From: Candidatus Latescibacterota bacterium
GTDB taxonomy: Bacteria; Latescibacterota; UBA2968; UBA8231
DNA length: 19,262 bases
Reading direction: 5' to 3'
Assembly: GCA_021295675.1 (NCBI GenBank)
Contig: JAGWBY010000021.1
Coordinates: forward strand, 1-19,262
Below are positions 6,915 through 14,833 of the stretch, one piece after another (positions within the stretch are counted from its first letter, which is position 1; every line of letters starts with the position of its first letter). The notes beneath the pieces are model-generated. The model was not told the origin of the DNA. It saw only the letters and a list, made by a program, of their open reading frames with translations, and made no database searches. The position numbers and the translations under genes are program-made.

Positions 6915-9131
6915 CTAGTGATGGGCCCCTTTGCCCGCTGTGGATCCGTTCCTCTTCCACAACGCGACCTTATTGAGGCTCTCCTTGTTGGGCACTATAA
7001 CCTTGGCATTGCCGGACAACGCAATCTCCAACTTTTCTCGCCACAGCATGTTCTGTAGAACATCGGGCGCGCTCCGCACGGCCTCGGACACCAGCGAAAT
7101 CGCCTTGGCCTCCGCGGCGGATGTCGTCACTTTGCGATAGGCCTCGCCGTCTGCTTGCTCCACTTCCCAGGCGGCATTGCCGTGCGCTTGGGGAGTCAGT
7201 GATACCAAGAAACGCTGCGCATTGACGATGATCCGCTCCCGGTCTTCTTGGGCGCTCGATACGTCCCGGAACGCGCTCATGGTTTCCGCCACAGGCGTGA
7301 TGGCCAATAGGTTTATCTTGACCAGATCGACTGTATTGAGGACCGGGTTCTCCGGGTGGACGTCGCTCGGGAACGACTCACTGATATACTGTTCGAGGGT
7401 TACGCGATGGACGTTGAGCAATTTCTCCAGGTCCCGGGCGGATACGAAGGAACGGATATGGGCCTGAACGACGTCCGAGATGATCTCTTCTGGATTCGTC
7501 GTCCGGTAATGGTAGTTGTACGGGTCCTCGACCCGGTATTGCACATTGACGGTCAAGCTAATGAGGTTGAGGTCGCCAGACACGTAATCCTGGGGCGTGT
7601 CGCACAGGATGGACTTCACCTCCCGCACTGGCCACTTGTCAACTTGGACCAAGGGCCGGGGGGCGAGGTAGTGCAGCCCCGGCGACAGGTCGCGCCAGTA
7701 CACCTCGCCGAACAGGCGGCCGTAGCCGACGTAGCCGGGAGGCACGGTCGTGAAACCGCTGCCGAGAAAGAGGACGAGGGCCAAAGCCCAGAGCATCAGG
7801 CCCATTGGCGCGGTGGGGGAGATGAGGCCCCGGACGGAGAAGGAACGGCCGCGAGTTAGGCTTCCCCATGTCTGCCGCCAGCTCTTGGACACGGGCCGGA
7901 GATTGAGCAGCAAATCCTCCCAGCCGCTTTTCAAGGCACCGGCCCGGAAGCGCCAGATGATCAGGGCGATGAGGAGAAAAGCGCCGCCCCATTGCACAAA
8001 CTGGATGGCCGGCGAATCCGAGGCGGAGAGGTTTACCGAGATCGTCAAGCCGAAGGCCAAAAGCAAGGCGTCAATCGCGATGCCGAGGAGGGCCGTAACC
8101 ACGATGACCGAAGCGACGTAGATGGATGCGAAGCGAGCGCCGAACTGGCTGACGATGATTGCGATGGTTCCTGTGTTGGTGGCTGGTCCGGTCATGAGGA
8201 AAATCAGCGCCGCGCCGGGGCTGAATCCCCTGGCGACTAGCGCGGCGGCGATTGGAGTGCTGGCGGATGCGCAGATATAAAGGGGAATGCCGATCAATAT
8301 CATGACCGGATAGGACAGCCAACGCGCATATTCGTTCGACATTAAATCGCTCGGAATCGCCAAAAAGAGCACGCCTCCCAGCGCGACGCCCACCAGTAGC
8401 GCAAAGAGAATGTCGTCGGCTATTTCGACGAAACCGTAGCGAAAGATGTGCTTGACGATCCGCTTAAAGTCTAGCTCCTGATTCGCTGGTGCGTCGCCTG
8501 AAGGAGCTTCTCCGGCCTTTTCCGATAACAGCGCTTCTTCGCGATAAAAGTCCGGTTTTACCCATGAGCCGAATCTCCACCGGCCGGCCGCCGTGGCGAC
8601 TCGCTTCAACCACTCGATGGCGAGGATCTTCAGTTGCGAGGGGCTGACGTAGCAGTCGTCAGCGTCGGATATGAGCGGCTCGTGCCCATGGTCGTGGTCG
8701 TGGTCTTTTCTTATGAGACCGATGCAGAAGATTCCGGCGACGACCGCGGTGATGAAGCTGATGATGGGTCGGACAATGGCAACGATGGGGCCGAAAAAGG
8801 CGTTGGTGACCAAGATCGAATCCGCACCTGTCTCCGGCGCAGTTATAAGGAAAGACATGCAGGACGAACGGGACGCCCCCTTATTGCGCATTTCGGCCAC
8901 TACGGGTACGACTGAACAACTGCACAGCGGCACGGGGACGCCGATGGCCGAACTCATGGTTACGGATTTCAGGCTATCGTCGCGGAGCCAGCGGAGTATG
9001 GCCTGACGGGAGATGAATACGTGAATCAGGCCGGAGAGGAACAACCCCAGCAGAAGCATGGGGGCTAGCAGCAGGAAGGAGGACCAGAGGAAATCGAAAA
9101 AACCGGTCACTATCCCAAGGAAATCGGCCAC
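6915..9131 (-). CDS. Metal permease (SO_0444/YraQ/ArsP_1 type) fused to HflK-like SPFH domain
   Basis: This encodes 738 residues in one uninterrupted frame. Residues 1-395 are a permease of the DUF318/ArsP_1 type: IGVPVPLCSCSVVPVVAEMR with C70-S-C72, FLITAPETGADSILVTNAFFGP, a His-Asp loop KDHDHDHGHE (142-151), then the second half with CASASTPIAAALVARGFSPG and FLMTGPATNTGT. I recall this pattern from SO_0444-family Cu/Zn efflux proteins. Residues about 444-460 form a new membrane helix, followed by a full HflK-type SPFH domain (TVPPGYVGYGRLFGEVY, LSPGLHYLAPRP, LISLTVNVQYRVEDPYNY, AFRDVSSAQEDRERIIVNAQ) and tail to 738. The start is GTG at 9129-9131, with a perfect AGGAGG 7 bases upstream. It is the first gene of the five-gene operon, downstream of a candidate promoter at 9187-9215. 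Fusion of these two domains is unfamiliar to me; the likely role is metal export organised by the SPFH assembly. Confidence 0.9.
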   Translation of the reverse strand: MADFLGIVTGFFDFLWSSFLLLAPMLLLGLFLSGLIHVFISRQAILRWLRDDSLKSVTMSSAIGVPVPLCSCSVVPVVAEMRNKGASRSSCMSFLITAPETGADSILVTNAFFGPIVAIVRPIISFITAVVAGIFCIGLIRKDHDHDHGHEPLISDADDCYVSPSQLKILAIEWLKRVATAAGRWRFGSWVKPDFYREEALLSEKAGEAPSGDAPANQELDFKRIVKHIFRYGFVEIADDILFALLVGVALGGVLFLAIPSDLMSNEYARWLSYPVMILIGIPLYICASASTPIAAALVARGFSPGAALIFLMTGPATNTGTIAIIVSQFGARFASIYVASVIVVTALLGIAIDALLLAFGLTISVNLSASDSPAIQFVQWGGAFLLIALIIWRFRAGALKSGWEDLLLNLRPVSKSWRQTWGSLTRGRSFSVRGLISPTAPMGLMLWALALVLFLGSGFTTVPPGYVGYGRLFGEVYWRDLSPGLHYLAPRPLVQVDKWPVREVKSILCDTPQDYVSGDLNLISLTVNVQYRVEDPYNYHYRTTNPEEIISDVVQAHIRSFVSARDLEKLLNVHRVTLEQYISESFPSDVHPENPVLNTVDLVKINLLAITPVAETMSAFRDVSSAQEDRERIIVNAQRFLVSLTPQAHGNAAWEVEQADGEAYRKVTTSAAEAKAISLVSEAVRSAPDVLQNMLWREKLEIALSGNAKVIVPNKESLNKVALWKRNGSTAGKGAHH

Positions 9132-9170
9132 TCAACAGCCTCCTGTGCTTTGAGATGATGTGGTGAGTTC

Positions 9171-9185
9171 ACCGCTTTGGGCGGT
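9171..9185. promoter_or_regulatory. Inverted repeat at the expected operon start, candidate operator
   Basis: ACCGC and GCGGT are separated by TTTGG. The repeat lies immediately downstream of the candidate -10 of the minus-strand promoter, covering the expected transcription start. That is a classical position for a repressor such as an ArsR/SmtB- or Fur-type protein. No regulator gene is present in the window, so the assignment rests on position and symmetry only. Confidence 0.4.
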
Positions 9186-9186
9186 A

Positions 9187-9215
9187 AGCATAATGAAAGA
9201 TTACAAATAGGTCAA
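9187..9215 (-). promoter_or_regulatory. Candidate sigma-70-type promoter of the permease-SPFH operon
   Basis: On the minus strand TTGACC (9210-9215) and TATGCT (9187-9192) are separated by exactly 17 bases. The -35 word matches TTGACA at five of six positions and the -10 word matches TATAAT at four. The GTG start at 9131 lies about 50 bases downstream of the expected transcript start. Inverted repeats lie on both sides (9171-9185 and 9235-9248). Confidence 0.55.
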
Positions 9216-9234
9216 GAAAAGGCGTATAGATGCG

Positions 9235-9248
9235 GTCTATATATAGAC
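9235..9248. promoter_or_regulatory. Perfect 14-bp palindrome, candidate operator shared by divergent genes
   Basis: GTCTATATATAGAC is its own reverse complement. It lies about 20 bases upstream of the candidate -35 of the permease operon and about 155 bases upstream of the CDF start, so it could serve either divergent unit. The rest of the 9132-9404 region holds the promoter elements listed separately and no open reading frame that I would support. Confidence 0.4.
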
Positions 9249-9337
9249 TGAGGGGTCCACATATCGACTGGAGCCGGATATTGATCGGCAGGGTGCCGGG
9301 CTGGGACCGCCAGATAATCGGGAAAAGCATCTCCTCG

Positions 9338-9366
9338 TTGCAGGATAGAAATCGTATGTATATCGT
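9338..9366 (+). promoter_or_regulatory. Weak candidate promoter for the CDF gene
   Basis: TTGCAG (9338-9343) and TATCGT (9361-9366) are 17 bases apart, about 40 bases before the ATG at 9405. Both words match the consensus only partly, so this is a spacing-based suggestion. Confidence 0.25.
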
Positions 9367-9404
9367 AAGGGCGCCTACGGCATTTTACAGGGGAGAAAAA
9401 GCGC

Positions 9405-10448
9405 ATGCACGTACATATAGAGGAGCAAAAAGAAAAAAAGAGGCTCCGGGAAGCCACGGCCATTATTACGGTAGGTGGCGTCACAAACGGCGTACTGGGA
9501 ACCGCAAAAGTCGTCCTCGGCAGCTTTACCGGATACCTGCCATTGACAGCTTCGGGAGTCCACTCGCTGTCGGACATTGTATCCGATCTCATCGCCTGGG
9601 TTGCCGTGCTGATGGGAGCGGAGTCGGCCAAACAGGGGGAGAGTTCGAGGTTTCACTACGGCCGCCGTCGCGTCGAAACCCTCTTGGCGCTTTTTGCGGC
9701 GTTTCTTATCGCGTTTGTGAGCGTGGAGCTGATCTTGGATGCGTTTGGCTACCACGAGCACGGGCATGGGGTGTCCACAACCAGTGTGGAGGAAGCGGAA
9801 ACACATGGTGTAGAAGACCACGACGACGATGATCACGGTCAGGAGCACGAGGAGGATGAAGAGGGCTTAGGCCATTTTTTCTTTCTCATCAGCGGGGCAA
9901 TCCTCGTTTCAGTGATTGCCAAGGAAATACTTTTCCACGCAACTCGGCGCAGGGGCATACGCCTGAACAGCCCCATGCTGATTGCGAAAGCGTGGCATCA
10001 TCGGGCCGATGCCATCAGTGCCTTGGCCGTCCTCGTGAGCCTGTGCATTTCATCCTTTTTCCCCCACCTTGAGTTGGTCGATCAAATCACCACGGTCGTG
10101 ATTGCGAGCCTGATTCTGCACAGTGCTTGGGAGGTTGGGAGCAAAGCGGTCAAAGAGCTGATCGATTTCGCGCCCTCCTTGGAGACGATAGCCTTGGTCG
10201 AAGAGATGGCCGACGGCGTACAAGGAGTGACGTTTACGCACAATATTCGCATCCGCTCTATGGGTGGTGCTCTATATGTCGAATTAACCGCGGAAACCGA
10301 CCCGGATATGACGATAACAGAGGGCTACGCGGTCATGAAACAGATCCGCGAGCGGATCATGGATCGAGTGCCCAATGTGATTGATGTTACGACGTTGCTG
10401 ACGCCGAAAGGCGAGTACCTGCGGCAGTTTTTGGGGTTGGAGACGTAA
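9405..10448 (+). CDS. Cation diffusion facilitator (CDF) Zn-type exporter with His-rich periplasmic loop
   Basis: This encodes 347 residues with six membrane helices and a cytoplasmic C-terminal domain. The transport site is visible as H53-S-L-S-D57 in helix 2 and H198-H-R-A-D202 in helix 5. That HxxxD/HxxxD arrangement is typical of Zn-transporting CDFs, which exchange cytoplasmic metal for protons. FHYGRRRVE (83-91) is the conserved segment after helix 2. The C-terminal part (about 245-347) matches the dimerising ferredoxin-like domain. The oddity is a 40-residue His/Asp/Glu-rich loop (about 115-155; YHEHGHG, EDHDDDDHGQEHEEDEE) between helices 3 and 4, predicted periplasmic; His-rich loops in CDFs usually lie between helices 4 and 5 on the cytoplasmic side. 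GGGGAG precedes the ATG by about 11 bases. It diverges from the permease-SPFH operon and converges with czcA. Confidence 0.94.
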   Translation: MHVHIEEQKEKKRLREATAIITVGGVTNGVLGTAKVVLGSFTGYLPLTASGVHSLSDIVSDLIAWVAVLMGAESAKQGESSRFHYGRRRVETLLALFAAFLIAFVSVELILDAFGYHEHGHGVSTTSVEEAETHGVEDHDDDDHGQEHEEDEEGLGHFFFLISGAILVSVIAKEILFHATRRRGIRLNSPMLIAKAWHHRADAISALAVLVSLCISSFFPHLELVDQITTVVIASLILHSAWEVGSKAVKELIDFAPSLETIALVEEMADGVQGVTFTHNIRIRSMGGALYVELTAETDPDMTITEGYAVMKQIRERIMDRVPNVIDVTTLLTPKGEYLRQFLGLET

Positions 10449-10451
10449 ACG

Positions 10452-10478
10452 GGAAGAGTTAGAAGGTTACTTCTTTCC
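10452..10478. terminator. Weak hairpin between convergent CDF and czcA genes
   Basis: AGAAG (10461-10465) and CTTCT (10470-10474) form a short stem with a four-base loop, and outer GGAA/TTCC pairs at 10452-10455 and 10475-10478 extend it imperfectly. It fills the 32-base gap between two convergent genes, where a bidirectional terminator would be expected, but it has no clear T tract. Confidence 0.3.
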
Positions 10479-10480
10479 GC

Positions 10481-13400
10481 TTAGGCCACTAGCTCTTCCG
10501 CTTCTCCGCGATTCAGTTGCACGGCAAACCACTTGTAGAGCGCCGGCAGCACTAGCAAGGTCAACACGGTGGAACTGACCAAGCCACCGACTACTACCGT
10601 AGCCAGCGGTCGCTGTACTTCGCTGCCGGTGCCGCTGGAAAACAACAGCGGAATCAGTCCAAGAGCGGTCGTCAGGGCAGTCATCAGCACCGGCCGCACC
10701 CGCAGGCAGGCTCCTTGGATTGAGGCTTCATCCAAGTCCACGCCATCGCGGACGAGCTGGTTGAAGTAAGTCACCAGTACCATGCTGTTTTCCAAGGCAA
10801 TGCCAAACAAAGCGATGAAGCCGACCGAGGACGGCACGGACAGGTTTTGTCCGGTCAGCCACAAAGCCACCACTCCGCCCACTAGCGCCAGCGGGATATT
10901 GAGCAAGATCAGGGTCGCGTTTTTGAGCGAATTGAAGCTGGAAAACAGCAGCAAGAAGAGCACGAAGAGGGTGATGGGCACGACAATGGCCAGCCGCTTG
11001 TTGGCTTCTTGCTGCAGGCGGAACTGGCCGCCCCAGGTCACCAGATAGCCCGGCGGCAGGTCCACTTGGTCTGCAATGGCCTGTTGCGCGTCCGCGACAA
11101 AGGAGCCAATGTCCCGATCGGTGACGTTGCACTGAACCGTGATGAAGCGCTGGCTCTTTTCGCGGGTGATCTGGCGCGGCCCGACCACTTCTTCGATCTG
11201 GGCTAGCTGAATTAGGGGGATCTGGACGCCTATGGGGGACTGGACCAGGATTTGGGCAATGTCCTCGGGGCTGCTGCGGAATTGTGGGGCGAAGCGCACT
11301 ACAATGTCGAAGCGGCGCGTTCCTTCGAATACTTGTCCCACGGTCTCGCCGCCCACGGCCGCCTGCACCACCTTTTGCACATCGGCCACGTTGACGCCGT
11401 AACGGGCAATGGTCTGCCGGTCCACCCGAATGAGTAGCTGGGGCGTGCCGCTGATCTGGTCCACTTGGACATCGGCCGCACCAGTAACCGCGTTGACCAC
11501 TTGGGCGATTTCGTCGGCCTTTTGTTTTAATACGTCTAGATCGTCGCCAAAGAGCTTGACCGCCAGTTCGGCCCGCACTCCTTCAAGCAGCTCATCCACG
11601 GTCATGGCAATAGGTTGGGTGAAGTTGGTCAGCACACCGGGAACTTCCCCCAATTCGGCGCGAATGATCTCGCGCAGCTCTTCTTGGTCACGAGCCTCGC
11701 GCCACTGATCCTTGGGTTTGAGCAGGAGAAACATCTCGGCGCTGTTGATGGGGTCGGTATGAGCGCCAACTTCGCCGCGACCAATGCGCGAAACCGCGCC
11801 GGTAACCTCGGGGATCTGCAATAGACGGCGCTCGACCAGCATGGTGAGGCGGGTGCTTTCCTTGAGCGAGATGGAGGGGGCCATGGTCAGCCGCAGGACT
11901 AGGGTGCCTTCCTGCAGGGCTGGGGTAAACTCCGATCCGAGGCGCGGGAAAATCACCAACCCGATGAGCAGGAGACCGCCCGCTGAGCCGAGCGCCCAGA
12001 AGCGGTGGGCGACGAAGCGCGTGACAATGGGTCGATAGGCGGCCACCAAGCGGCGCATCATCCAGCCTTCGCTGGCTTGGGTGCCTGCGTCCGTAGATTT
12101 TGGTGCCCGCAGCAGCAGGTTCGACAACACCGGGGCCAGGAACAGGGCAAAAATCAATGACCCCAACATGGCCATAGCCACGGTGTAGGCGAGGGGGCGG
12201 AACGTTTTGCCCTCTACTCCTTGCAAGGTGAACAAGGGTAGGAACACGAGAATGATGATTATGATGGCGAAGACAATGGGACGGCCAACTTCCACGCAGG
12301 CGCGGGCTACGACTTGGATGCGTCCCTCGTCCGGTTCGGCCTGCCGCAGGATGCGGTCCACGTTTTCGACCACGACAATGGTGCCGTCCACCATCATGCC
12401 GATGGCGATGGCCAGGCCGCCGAGGGACATGAGGTTGGCCGAGAGGCCGAAATAGTGCATGCCGAGGGTGGCGAACAACACCGAAAAGGGGATGGCCAGG
12501 GCTACTACTAGGCTGGGCCGGACGCTGCCCATGAAGAGGACCAACACGAGTGTGACTAGGACGATGCCCTGAATTAAGGCATTGGTGACTGTGGCCACGC
12601 AGGCGGCCACTAGGGTCTTTTGCTCGTAGTAAGGCACTAGGCGCACCCCGGCGGGCAAAATGCGATTGATCTCTTCCATCTTGGCTTCAACCCGCTCGAT
12701 CACGGTCGAGGAATTGGTGCCGAAGAGCTTTATCACCATGCCGGCCACTACTTCTTCCACGCCGTTGCGGGTCTGCACGCCACGCCGGATGGCCCCGCCA
12801 ATGCCCACCTCGGCTACTTGGTTGAGAAAGATGGGCGTTCCATCGGCGGCTTTGATGACGATGTTTTCGATGTCCTCGATCGTAGAGGCCAGACCCACCG
12901 AGCGCACGACGTATTCCTCGGCGTCCTTTTCAATGAATTGCGCGCCGACGTTGAGATTGTTGGCTTCGATTTGTTCGATGACATTGTGTACCGTCACTCC
13001 GTAGCGCAGCAAGGCGTGGGGATCGACCACCACGTGGAACTGTTTTTCATAGCCGCCGATGCCCAAAATCTCGGTGACGCCGGGCACGGTTTGCAGGTGG
13101 AACTTGACCAGCCAATCCTGGATCGTGCGCAGCTCTTCGAGCGAGTGCTCGCCGGTCGCGTCTTCGAGGTAGTAGAACAGGACCAAGCCCATGCCGGTCG
13201 AAATCGGCCCCAACTCAGGTTCACCAAAGCCTTCCGGGATCTGTTCCCGGGCCTCTTGGAGCCGTTCGTTGACCAACTGGCGGGCAAAGTAGATATCTAT
13301 TCCGTCGGCAAAGTAGATGTTGACAACCGAGAGGCCGAAGTTGGATACGGAGCGGATGTTCTCAATGCTCGGCAGGCCGTTCATCACCGTCTCAATGGGG

Positions 13401-13600
13401 TAGGTGACGTAGGTTTCAATTTCTTCGGGCGCTAGGCCTTCGGTGACGGTAAAGACTTGGACTAGGTTGGGCGAGACATCGGGAAAGGCATCGACAGGCA
13501 ACTGCCGGTAGCTGTAGTAACCGCTCACCACGACCACTGCTCCCAAAACCAGCATGAGCAACCGGTTGTTCAACGCCAGTTGAATAATGCGGTCTATCAT
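10481..13600 (-). CDS. czcA: Heavy-metal efflux RND pump, CzcA/CusA family
   Basis: This encodes 1039 residues, the normal length for HME-RND inner-membrane proton/metal antiporters that drive export through an adaptor and outer-membrane channel. The N-terminus LPVDAFPDVSPNLVQV and twofold repeated 12-helix architecture are diagnostic. Helix 4 reads GGLAIAIGMMVDGTIVVVEN with D405 and E412 in place; the first Asp of CzcA's DFG motif is replaced by Ala399, as in CusA. By-eye alignment around LRLTMAPSIS and NSAEMFLLLKP does not place Met at CusA's Cu(I) positions 573 and 623, which argues for divalent metal rather than Cu/Ag. GGAGAG lies about 11 bases before the ATG. It is the last gene of a czcCBA operon, 21 bases after the adaptor. 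Confidence 0.95.
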   Translation of the reverse strand: MIDRIIQLALNNRLLMLVLGAVVVVSGYYSYRQLPVDAFPDVSPNLVQVFTVTEGLAPEEIETYVTYPIETVMNGLPSIENIRSVSNFGLSVVNIYFADGIDIYFARQLVNERLQEAREQIPEGFGEPELGPISTGMGLVLFYYLEDATGEHSLEELRTIQDWLVKFHLQTVPGVTEILGIGGYEKQFHVVVDPHALLRYGVTVHNVIEQIEANNLNVGAQFIEKDAEEYVVRSVGLASTIEDIENIVIKAADGTPIFLNQVAEVGIGGAIRRGVQTRNGVEEVVAGMVIKLFGTNSSTVIERVEAKMEEINRILPAGVRLVPYYEQKTLVAACVATVTNALIQGIVLVTLVLVLFMGSVRPSLVVALAIPFSVLFATLGMHYFGLSANLMSLGGLAIAIGMMVDGTIVVVENVDRILRQAEPDEGRIQVVARACVEVGRPIVFAIIIIILVFLPLFTLQGVEGKTFRPLAYTVAMAMLGSLIFALFLAPVLSNLLLRAPKSTDAGTQASEGWMMRRLVAAYRPIVTRFVAHRFWALGSAGGLLLIGLVIFPRLGSEFTPALQEGTLVLRLTMAPSISLKESTRLTMLVERRLLQIPEVTGAVSRIGRGEVGAHTDPINSAEMFLLLKPKDQWREARDQEELREIIRAELGEVPGVLTNFTQPIAMTVDELLEGVRAELAVKLFGDDLDVLKQKADEIAQVVNAVTGAADVQVDQISGTPQLLIRVDRQTIARYGVNVADVQKVVQAAVGGETVGQVFEGTRRFDIVVRFAPQFRSSPEDIAQILVQSPIGVQIPLIQLAQIEEVVGPRQITREKSQRFITVQCNVTDRDIGSFVADAQQAIADQVDLPPGYLVTWGGQFRLQQEANKRLAIVVPITLFVLFLLLFSSFNSLKNATLILLNIPLALVGGVVALWLTGQNLSVPSSVGFIALFGIALENSMVLVTYFNQLVRDGVDLDEASIQGACLRVRPVLMTALTTALGLIPLLFSSGTGSEVQRPLATVVVGGLVSSTVLTLLVLPALYKWFAVQLNRGEAEELVA

Positions 13601-13621
13601 CAGGTTGATTCTCTCCGCTGG

Positions 13622-14833
13622 TTAATGGGCGTGGCCATCCCCAAAAGCGCCTTTGGCCAACTGAGCTTTTAGGATGAAGGCACCTTGGGCGACGTAAGGC
13701 TGTCCCTCCTCCAGCCCATCGAGGATCTCGGCGTGGGTGGGGTTGGTGCGGCCGACTTGGACGGGTTGGGGCACAAATCCCTCGTCGGTCTCGACAAAGA
13801 CGACGGAGTCGTCTTCCATAATCTGGATCGCTGATCGGGGCACTAAGAGAGGCACCTCGACGCCCTCTATATCAATCGTGGCCGTAACAAAGGACCCGGG
13901 CCGCCATTGGCCGTCCGGGTTGGAGAGCACCACGCGGATCGAAGCTGTCCGCAGCGCCTCGTTTATGATGGGGCTGATATAGTCCACGGTCCCCGTTGTC
14001 TCTGGGCCGCCTTGGCTGGATTGGATGTGGACGGGTTGGCCGACGCGGAGGAAGGGCAAGTCTTTCTGATAGGCCGTCAATAAGACCCATACGGAACGCA
14101 GGTCAGCCACGATGAAGGCTTCGGAATCGTCCTTGAGTAATTCGCCTTGGGTTATGTGTTTGTAGATGATGGTCCCAGTAAACGGGGCTCTTATTTCGTA
14201 GTGGGTAAAGCGGTCGTCGTTGTCGAAGGACAGCTTTTCGAGGTCGGGGGCCGAAAAGCCCAGCGCGAGGAGCTTTTGTTCGGCCACCCGCAGTTCAATA
14301 CGCGCTTCGGCCAGCTTGGTTTTGGCCTCCAGAAAAACCCGCTCCGAAGAGATGGACTGGTTCCACAGCGTCTCTTCTCGGTCAAAATTTGCCTGAGCGA
14401 GTTCCAAACGCTCTTGGGCCACTAAATAGGCCGACTTCATTTCGGATAGCTCTTGGCTTTCCAAAACGGCCAGCACTTGGTCCTGCTCCACTTGGTTGCC
14501 GATATTGGCGTGGATTTGGCGCGCCACGCCCGAGACGCGGGGCACGATGTGGGCCAGCAAATTGGGATTGACCTGCACTTCTCCGGGCGTATTCACTTGA
14601 ATTGCCAACTGGCCTGCAGCCGCTTTGGCGACCTTGATGCCAAATTCGGCCCGCTCCGCCGCGCTGAGCCGTAGCCCTTCTTCTTCGGCGTGGTCTTCTT
14701 CTTCCTCGTCGTGGTCCTCCTCGGCAGCCCAAACCGGCTGGTTTAAAGAAAAGGCCGCACTATCTCCTAACGCGAAGAGAGCTACCAGCAGGCCAATAAT
14801 TCCCAAGCTCGTCGTGTAGGTACGCATGCTCAT
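13622..14833 (-). CDS. czcB: RND efflux periplasmic adaptor (CzcB/CusB/HlyD type)
   Basis: This encodes 403 residues. The signal peptide ends near PVWA/AEED (residue 36). An acidic, His-containing segment (38-52, EEDHDEEEEDHAEEE) follows, then a membrane-proximal/barrel part (LAIQVNTPGEVQVNPN), a lipoyl half-motif IVPRVSGVARQIHANIGNQVEQDQVLAVLES, a long alpha hairpin (about 130-205), and the second lipoyl/barrel half (YEIRAPFTGTIIYKHITQGE). The protein ends GDGHAH. Adaptors join the inner-membrane pump to the outer-membrane channel and can hand metal to the pump; the His/acid ends could bind metal. The gene overlaps the TolC-type gene by ATGA. The second ATG (14827) has GGAG at a better distance (7 bases) than the first, so translation may start at residue 3. 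Confidence 0.95.
   Translation of the reverse strand: MSMRTYTTSLGIIGLLVALFALGDSAAFSLNQPVWAAEEDHDEEEEDHAEEEGLRLSAAERAEFGIKVAKAAAGQLAIQVNTPGEVQVNPNLLAHIVPRVSGVARQIHANIGNQVEQDQVLAVLESQELSEMKSAYLVAQERLELAQANFDREETLWNQSISSERVFLEAKTKLAEARIELRVAEQKLLALGFSAPDLEKLSFDNDDRFTHYEIRAPFTGTIIYKHITQGELLKDDSEAFIVADLRSVWVLLTAYQKDLPFLRVGQPVHIQSSQGGPETTGTVDYISPIINEALRTASIRVVLSNPDGQWRPGSFVTATIDIEGVEVPLLVPRSAIQIMEDDSVVFVETDEGFVPQPVQVGRTNPTHAEILDGLEEGQPYVAQGAFILKAQLAKGAFGDGHAH

Noticed and set aside
7805..7814. Possibility that the SPFH part of the fusion is a separate gene starting at an internal Met (about 7805)
   Set aside because: The frame is continuous through the permease with no stop, and no good ribosome-binding sequence was noted at the internal Met; internal initiation cannot be fully excluded.
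12818..13435. 205-residue open frame opposite czcA
   Set aside because: It is antisense to a strongly conserved RND gene and a mirror-frame artefact of GC-rich codons.
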